From IMG/VR virus record IMGVR_UViG_3300002514_008566, positions 1-40,246 of that record: a DNA stretch of 40,246 nt; one strand, given 5' to 3'. The notes beneath the pieces were generated by a model that saw only the letters and a program-made list of their open reading frames with translations, was not told the DNA's origin and did not search any database. How positions within the stretch are numbered: the stretch's first letter is position 1; each line of letters opens with the position of its first letter. The translations under genes and the position numbers were made by a program. The stretch is from a virus. Shown piece by piece: positions 35,701-40,246 of the stretch.

Positions 35701-36493
35701 AGATGAACAAGAACTAGATTCAGATCAAGGCCAGCATGTTCCATGGGCATCAAACTTTGGGCAGTTAAGATTTTTATCAGCTTTGGTCGCACAAGGTTAT
35801 TTTAATTTGGGGTTTAAAGACATAAAATTAGGAACATTTAATGCAGATATAAGTAAAAGCTCCATAGGAGTTTATTTGAACAGTTTTGTTCCACCTGACG
35901 CCAGCCCTACCGCGAAAAATACGTGGCAGTGGCCGGTTACAAAAGCACTTAATGAACTACCAAACCAAATAAAAGTTTTAATGGCAAACCATGTAGCCCC
36001 TCTCCACGCCGCAATAAATAAAAAGGTTCACTACACTCAAATGTACCTGCAGGATCTTTATGATATCACGCCAGAGAACACCAATGATGAAACAATGTTT
36101 GCTAGCAAATTTAGTGATTTTTGGTTCGGGCATCAAAATTTAGTACAGATTGAATTTTTATCTGGCTACGCCCACGTCGAGCCCGGAAAAGGTGCCACAA
36201 GCTATGAAACAGCTTTTAACTCTTCTGTTAAAATCCCCAGTTGGAAACCTTTGTCCCTGGAACGAGCGAAACAACTAAACAATGTCTCGGATGGATTATT
36301 AATGTGTCGCCTTAAAAAATATAAGAACCCAATATTTAACCAGAAGGTTTATGATATTCTAGATTTGCCCATTTATGATGAATATTTCTTTTTAAAACCG
36401 AGTGATTTTGAATTAGATGCCCAAGGCACGTCTATATCCCCCCATCAGGCTGTACACAGCGCCACAACATACCCCTTTAAGGAAACAGCCTAA
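32744..36493 (+). CDS. Large virion protein, 1249 residues, unassigned
   Basis: No family recognised. ATG at 32744 overlaps the upstream TAA by one base. The protein is mixed alpha/beta without membrane segment or signal peptide. Noticeable stretches: LNHIKLFFSIDWGKLIRKHC near 445-465, a beta-rich middle (GFNGRIKHYSFTDYDIKRTT), and a Pro/Asp/Gln-rich linker around 970-1000 (GPNDEPLPPNAQDEQELDSD). Several short Gly/Pro turns are coded by GC-rich codons. Its position among baseplate and tail-peripheral genes makes a structural role likely. The 52-base gap after it holds a candidate promoter. Confidence 0.55.
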   Translation: MSYEFNGLLDSVLPNVYINRITLEQLNSQPLSNNKYDQAPHIDQSTTVLATAETNIPGYGAAQVADVPSLLPTYGSYEDVLKVTFDLFLEIPSIDSDDFWSFLFDDDITKHLSINLLLFSGAAGKDYYKKLMSGRTTYDYPSVVTVVSNLDAGVTDFWNLKKEIDFEYKSEKSIFTHLMQPGKFLDGPGWDASQKLAYIRQKYSKTLPDGTVVYKIPIRMEAQLNGTSPAHLAAIAYCGFDATQLLSDETGAWNSGEALVPGNPAQAVGQKHLTKTHGRMATEVIIQNKKLQDTGMIFFVSNDQSVYDNPELSATRDAMFNHLKGQLWFGNVRKPDKTVVDQTYNKTLKYLAGQSHVSDEEQGDGLVYNRPQPFLDYIVVPNHRIQDFRQTIIMKQMANFNPAIESIFGGSYIDSRSTTKVAGLDRPAIFSNLISSIDNLNHIKLFFSIDWGKLIRKHCAVPALIDKLSFNPSELSTVFDMSPKPISFKVFRERVDVSNSIVNDGGRKLIYDKYPNIYFHVGEQNQTGDLPSTYAGGKWWPDVVLSSLTPVKINSGFNGRIKHYSFTDYDIKRTTKGKFKYSIEFELYDPTLYYLQDQLKSIQIALSLLKKYMYLANGTHGNQLYYNSHLGYFEEGFKTLAGPGTPEIEGLGFTNGVLPSSISDVIGTLKFMTQVMRSKSSSKPSQLPVWDVTIKNMLNPDTATPDSITTVYEMFSTIALQLKSFIQSFAIAKIPKAATAKHVNEDGTTSPIMKSFTKVPTGPSIPQRKITVEYTFDGGPEIVDTTKMTAAYDFFGDVKNLSEYNVGLKVIPIVGHGSGSSYEKKSISQTSNYFLENELPGDADNIEKKAFSIPFELGLNNTQHNILTSIKETQGRFFTVSLNHTYLPKTIGTSMWWDKTLNNIIRYKYDLFGDPGDNSYLGYFESTQFPDIHLVNSEMKGILNAYQSLAHKGAVFDHEQWASPEDPLMLGGESGPNDEPLPPNAQDEQELDSDQGQHVPWASNFGQLRFLSALVAQGYFNLGFKDIKLGTFNADISKSSIGVYLNSFVPPDASPTAKNTWQWPVTKALNELPNQIKVLMANHVAPLHAAINKKVHYTQMYLQDLYDITPENTNDETMFASKFSDFWFGHQNLVQIEFLSGYAHVEPGKGATSYETAFNSSVKIPSWKPLSLERAKQLNNVSDGLLMCRLKKYKNPIFNQKVYDILDLPIYDEYFFLKPSDFELDAQGTSISPHQAVHSATTYPFKETA

Positions 36494-36516
36494 ATGATAA
36501 ATCTATTTTTTTATAA

Positions 36517-36538
36517 TACTAATTAATAAGGAGAGGAG
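36517..36538 (+). promoter_or_regulatory. Candidate late promoter element with double ribosome site
   Basis: TATAATAC runs into TACTAATTAAT (36517-36527), which matches TACTAATTATT before the gene at 40110 at ten of eleven bases. It is followed by AAGGAGAGGAG (36528-36538), two overlapping strong ribosome sites, before ATG 36546. Confidence 0.45.
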
Positions 36539-36545
36539 AATTAAA

Positions 36546-36941
36546 ATGGCAGTTAAAACATCACAATTATATAATGCAGACTTTTTTTCACAAGTAGGCA
36601 CCGAATATATTTGCACTGGATTTATGTTCGATGCCCCTGAGATGGAATCTATGGACTACCAACTAACAAAGGGCGGCGACTTTATGGCCGGCCAAGTACT
36701 GACCGGAATGATGGGCGGAGTGTACTCTGATGGTGTCGAGGTCAAACCCGGCAGCGGCAAGTGGGGAGCCCTTACTGGAGTCGCAGCAAATGTACAAGGG
36801 CAAACGCCACAACAAAAATTTAAGTCGCTGCAGCCAGGCCTTGGTAAAAGCGGCAATTATGTTGCGCCAGCACCCGGCGCCGGCGCCGATGCCCCAGGCC
36901 CCGGCTACATGGGCGGCTCGAAAGGGGGAGGAAGCTACTAA
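36546..36941 (+). CDS. Small Gly/Ala/Pro-tailed virion protein, 131 residues
   Basis: No family recognised. The first 60 residues are an ordered-looking domain (TSQLYNADFFSQVGTEYICT). The last 40 are low-complexity Gly, Ala and Pro (APAPGAGADAPGPGYMGG, ending GGGSY) with GC-rich codons. It has the strongest ribosome site in the window and its own candidate promoter, suggesting high expression, as for a multi-copy virion part. Three bases separate its stop from the next ATG, so the two products may act together. The flexible tail could link to a partner. Confidence 0.6.
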   Translation: MAVKTSQLYNADFFSQVGTEYICTGFMFDAPEMESMDYQLTKGGDFMAGQVLTGMMGGVYSDGVEVKPGSGKWGALTGVAANVQGQTPQQKFKSLQPGLGKSGNYVAPAPGAGADAPGPGYMGGSKGGGSY

Positions 36942-36944
36942 AAC

Positions 36945-39900
36945 ATGGCTTTTTTTACCGGAAAAGATGGTGTTGTATACGCCCAAGAGATTACCAACAA
37001 TGAGCTAGCGAAAGGCGCCCAAGCCGAATTAATTTTTATACCCTTTCCGGTACCGTGGGGCACCACGTTCCCCGGCGCCGCCACCCAATTCGCAGAAATG
37101 ATGGACCAACAAAAAATTGTGCCTCGACCATGGTGGCCCGGCGGCCGCGGCATTTCAGATATGAGTAATTATTATCCTTATAGCCTGGCACCACCCATTC
37201 CCTTAATGGATGATTCCGATAATGAAAGCACAACTGACATCGTTGATCAAAACATGGTCCTAGAAGGAACAAACAATAATGAGTTCACTGCACCCGCGCT
37301 CGGAAATATTGGACCAAACGCAATCGTAGATCCTTTAAGAAAATATCTTTTTTCAAAATTTATCGACACCCGCGGCCATTCCGATGTAAATTTTCCTGCA
37401 CCCGGCATTAAATTATTGACAGACGACAAAAGCGCCCCCGGCGTCGGCGCCCCCTCGGAGCTGTGGGGAGACGAAAATGCGCATCTTTATGTCGAGACAC
37501 AACTGAGCCCCACCACCGCCGGCTGGACAGAGAACATCTCGATCCAGGCCCTGTACGAACCCACCCCATTCGGAACGCCGTATACGGCACAAACGCTACA
37601 ATTTGAAGAGTTTATGAAAGCAATGTGGCCCGGGTATCCAGCCGTCACGTTTGGTGTGGAAGATTCGCCCCTGTTCAACGCCTTGATTGAAAAATCGTTT
37701 CGCGATGCAACTTTTTCAATAAAAAAACCATTTGTTGAAGTCGCGTACGGAGAGGCTTTAGGAGAGGCAATTGGAATATCAGACCCTGTAAAAGTTAAAG
37801 CACATTATAATTTTTACTTACAACCATATGAAACTGTTGTCAACACTACAAAGATAGAAACAAACACCACAGGAAAAATATTACTGCCAGAAACAGTATT
37901 ACCAAATATATACACTTTAATATCTGACCTAGCAAAAGGGTCCGACATTAATGCCCAATATCAATACGCGGACCAGTGGGCCCCCCTTTCAATTGGCACA
38001 GCAGCCGAAGCAATAAAAAAGTGGAACTCAAAAGGAAATAGAGAATATTTTAATAGCATGGGGATCCATCTTGAAAATTCAGCGAATGCAGAAAATGTAG
38101 CAGACACAACCCTTGGCTCGCAGATCGACACAAAAAGATATTATACAACTGGCATAGCATCTAATAAAATAAAAGATTTTATGGAAGAAGCTGATAAAAC
38201 TAAAAAGCATTTTCCCATGTATGCTGATATAGAAATCCCTCCGGCCAATCAAGGTAGAATGGGGGCCATCTTATATAAGGCCGGCCTCACAGATCAATTT
38301 ATGCAATTAATAATGGCAGCAATGTTTCCGCGCACAATGAACACTAAGAACACTAAAGAGCCATCTTTCTTTAGAAAAACATTTATAATCAAAAAAGATT
38401 CTTTTATAGTAGATGACCCCGAGGGGGGCTTAAACATGACTGGCTGGCAAGACAGCCTCTACGAAGAACCTCTGATTAAGCTGTGGTTAAATGATATTTT
38501 TGTGTCACCGGGCGCCGCGCCACCTCCGGATTTAGATGCTGCCACCACGACGCAGATCAACCTTCAGCACCCGCAGTATGGTTGGTGGATTGCCGATAAT
38601 GACCCTGCAGGGTTTATGAACAAACTCAATGATCAAATTGGTAATTCTTCATTTATACGACCAGTTGTAATTGGTAAGAAAAAAGGAAGCCCAGTCAAGT
38701 TCATTAATAATATAAAATGGTTAGCTGCCCAAAAGAAAATCAAGGATTTTGTTGCAGAGAAGACAAGAAGCGTTAAAGAAATATATGATGGAAAGCTTGC
38801 ACACTCCGAAGTGCTATTTTATGAAATAGTAAAATTTCGTTCCGACACACCAGAGGCCGGCGGAGTATTTGTGCAAAACATCTTTTTACCAAATTTACCA
38901 GGAATGGAAGTACTTAAATACGTTGACACACAAGTTAAATACGGTGAAGAATATTATTATCAAATTTACGCACATACATTCGTTATTGGTACTCAATATG
39001 AATATATGAACCATAGTCTCAAAGGGCCCGCTTTCTACATCGAAGGCAAGGGACTTTTTGAACCAACCTCCTTTTCTTATAAATTGGCGCCCACTGTTTA
39101 TTTAATGAGAGTGCCTTATTATAATACTTACGTGACTATGGGGAATACAACCATAGAAGATGGCAACCCAGTCACTGACAATATTTGGAGTTGGGATCCG
39201 TCCAAACTAGAAAGAACTCCGATACATGACATGCCCCCCGTTTTCCCCGATATAACATTTTTTCCCCTATACGCTGAAAAAAATAAAATATTGATAAATG
39301 CTAATTTTAATGTCGGAGAATACGAGCTTTCCCCGACCATGGTCGCCAGCGACGAACAAAAAGCAAGTTTAGATAAAATAAGAAGAAATCAAAAAAAGCT
39401 GTGGCCAAAGCCAATAAATTTTAAGAGCGATGATTTTTGTGGTCAAATAGAAGTTTTGAGAATTGACAAAAAGCCCACCTCATATACGGCTTTCGAGCCA
39501 GTAATAAACCACCGCGTGGCCATTTTGGGCGGCTCTTCTGCCTTTGGCTATATTGATGACACCCTGGAACCAAATAAAGATTATTATTATGTTGCAAGAG
39601 CTAAAGATGTTCATAACAACTATTCTAATCCTTCCCCGGTATATCGAGTAAGGATTGAAGCTCGCGATGGAGAGGCTCCTTACGCCATTTTTGAAATGTT
39701 TTTCATTGAAGAGGCAAAAGAGAAAAAACCAGTTGTACGAAAAGAGTTAATGAAATATATAAGAATCCAACCAGCATTCAAACAAAGTTATTTAAATGAT
39801 GCTGCTTTAGTTGAGTCAGTCGATTCTGCAGATCTGGTAACATCCAATGACTTTAGACAGAATCTTGGAGACCCAAACATTCTTAATGAGGGCAAAACCG

Positions 39901-40052
39901 TATTTGGGCAGAAATTTAAATTTAGGTTTACAAGCAAAAAAACAGGCAAAAAGTTTGATTTAAACATTCTTGTAACAAATCCAGATATTGTTATTGGGGA
40001 AAATAAAAAGACAAAGGGTATAACAGACGATTACAGTTCAGGAAAATGTTAA
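36945..40052 (+). CDS. Large virion protein with FN3-like C-terminal segment, 1035 residues
   Basis: The first 300 residues are Pro/Trp/Gly-rich (IFIPFPVPWGTTFPGAATQF, RPWWPGGRGISDMS) and coded by GC-rich stretches; the rest is AT-rich. Around 620-690 the pattern FYEIVKFRSDTPEAGGVFVQ followed by YGEEYYYQIYAHTFVIG, and around 840-905 the pattern IEVLRIDKKPTS followed by LEPNKDYYYVARAKDVHNNY and SNPSPVYRVRIEA, resemble fibronectin type III beta sandwiches (the Y-Y-Y-x-A-x-A-x-D strand and SNPS turn). Such domains decorate tails and fibres. No enzymatic motif or signal peptide. Tail or fibre-linked structural role is inferred from context. Confidence 0.55.
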   Translation: MAFFTGKDGVVYAQEITNNELAKGAQAELIFIPFPVPWGTTFPGAATQFAEMMDQQKIVPRPWWPGGRGISDMSNYYPYSLAPPIPLMDDSDNESTTDIVDQNMVLEGTNNNEFTAPALGNIGPNAIVDPLRKYLFSKFIDTRGHSDVNFPAPGIKLLTDDKSAPGVGAPSELWGDENAHLYVETQLSPTTAGWTENISIQALYEPTPFGTPYTAQTLQFEEFMKAMWPGYPAVTFGVEDSPLFNALIEKSFRDATFSIKKPFVEVAYGEALGEAIGISDPVKVKAHYNFYLQPYETVVNTTKIETNTTGKILLPETVLPNIYTLISDLAKGSDINAQYQYADQWAPLSIGTAAEAIKKWNSKGNREYFNSMGIHLENSANAENVADTTLGSQIDTKRYYTTGIASNKIKDFMEEADKTKKHFPMYADIEIPPANQGRMGAILYKAGLTDQFMQLIMAAMFPRTMNTKNTKEPSFFRKTFIIKKDSFIVDDPEGGLNMTGWQDSLYEEPLIKLWLNDIFVSPGAAPPPDLDAATTTQINLQHPQYGWWIADNDPAGFMNKLNDQIGNSSFIRPVVIGKKKGSPVKFINNIKWLAAQKKIKDFVAEKTRSVKEIYDGKLAHSEVLFYEIVKFRSDTPEAGGVFVQNIFLPNLPGMEVLKYVDTQVKYGEEYYYQIYAHTFVIGTQYEYMNHSLKGPAFYIEGKGLFEPTSFSYKLAPTVYLMRVPYYNTYVTMGNTTIEDGNPVTDNIWSWDPSKLERTPIHDMPPVFPDITFFPLYAEKNKILINANFNVGEYELSPTMVASDEQKASLDKIRRNQKKLWPKPINFKSDDFCGQIEVLRIDKKPTSYTAFEPVINHRVAILGGSSAFGYIDDTLEPNKDYYYVARAKDVHNNYSNPSPVYRVRIEARDGEAPYAIFEMFFIEEAKEKKPVVRKELMKYIRIQPAFKQSYLNDAALVESVDSADLVTSNDFRQNLGDPNILNEGKTVFGQKFKFRFTSKKTGKKFDLNILVTNPDIVIGENKKTKGITDDYSSGKC

Positions 40053-40080
40053 TTAAAGAGTGAAAAACAAATAAAACTTA

Positions 40081-40102
40081 CTAATTATTTAAAATAAAGG
40101 AG
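40081..40102 (+). promoter_or_regulatory. Candidate late promoter element and ribosome site
   Basis: CTAATTATT (40081-40089) preceded by TA, then AAGGAG (40097-40102) seven bases before ATG 40110. Third occurrence of the CTAWTTAWT element ahead of a structural gene in a larger gap. Confidence 0.4.
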
Positions 40103-40109
40103 TATTATT

Positions 40110-40246
40110 ATGGGGTTTTTGGATAATAGTGGCGATATTATACTAGATGCAGTTTTAACCGATGCCGGCCGGAAGAGGTTGGCAGAAGGCAACGGCTCTT
40201 TTAGAATTGCCAAGTATGCTTTTGGTGACGACGAAGTTGATTATAG
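40110..40246 (+). CDS. Virion protein with FLD / LT..GR module, 3' partial
   Basis: Open from a good ribosome site to the window end (45 codons). MGFLDNSGDIILDAVLTDAG followed by RKRLAEGNGSFRIAKYAFGDDEVDY carries the same N-terminal module as the gene at 31671: FLD, D-x-x-LT-x-x-GR, G-x-F, AF, D and Y in register. I associate this pattern with conserved structural proteins of marine T4-like phages. The remainder lies outside the window, so size and role are unknown. Confidence 0.65.
   Translation, partial: MGFLDNSGDIILDAVLTDAGRKRLAEGNGSFRIAKYAFGDDEVDY

Noticed and set aside
1-40246. tRNA genes, CRISPR arrays, insertion sequences, integrase or attachment sites
   Set aside because: No cloverleaf, regular direct-repeat array, transposase or integrase motif was seen; the non-coding gaps are too short for most of these.

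Overview
The window is a densely packed, one-directional stretch of a tailed-phage genome. All 20 genes I support lie on the + strand, there is no intergenic gap above about 100 bases, and neighbouring genes often overlap by 1 to 20 bases (ATGA, TAATG or TTGA junctions). A gp55-like late sigma factor, a gp5-like hub with an OB fold, gp25 and gp6 point to a T4-like myovirus. Virion genes of 2529 and 3224 codons suggest a very large virion or jumbo-type genome. The AT-rich genes, the LPS-type sugar enzymes and a murein-endopeptidase-like tail domain fit a Gram-negative, possibly marine, host. The host is inference; no host gene is present.

Left arm (1-3404): a nucleotide-sugar cassette, cut by the left edge. 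It holds an RmlC-type epimerase (partial), a ColD-like sugar 3-dehydratase carrying the diagnostic histidine in place of the PLP lysine, a HldE-type heptose kinase and a separate HldE-type nucleotidyltransferase, a small HAD phosphatase and a phosphomannose-isomerase-type cupin. Together they look able to make an activated heptose and/or a 3,6-dideoxy sugar, for remodelling host surface glycan or decorating phage components.

Second block (3406-5174): small genes. These are an unknown 78-residue protein, an FmdB-like zinc ribbon, a one-helix membrane protein, the late sigma factor and a small helical protein coupled to it.

Right part (5179-40246): the virion module. It runs from a 1330-residue hub/spike with a C-terminal M74-like peptidase domain, through a spike-associated protein and a 2529-residue unknown with one membrane segment, to a probable terminator. 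Then come gp25, gp6, a DNRLRE-like beta protein with an inserted domain, a 3224-residue protein with three LamG-like segments, a short protein with the FLD/LT..GR N-terminal module, a 1249-residue unknown, a 131-residue Gly/Ala-tailed protein with a very strong ribosome site, a 1035-residue protein with an FN3-like C-terminal part, and the start of a second FLD/LT..GR protein. Three of the larger gaps in this part share an AT-rich motif (CTAWTTAWT) just before the ribosome site, a candidate late promoter element for the encoded sigma factor.

No tRNA, CRISPR array, insertion sequence, integrase or attachment site was seen. No similarity searches were possible; identifications rest on motifs read by eye.
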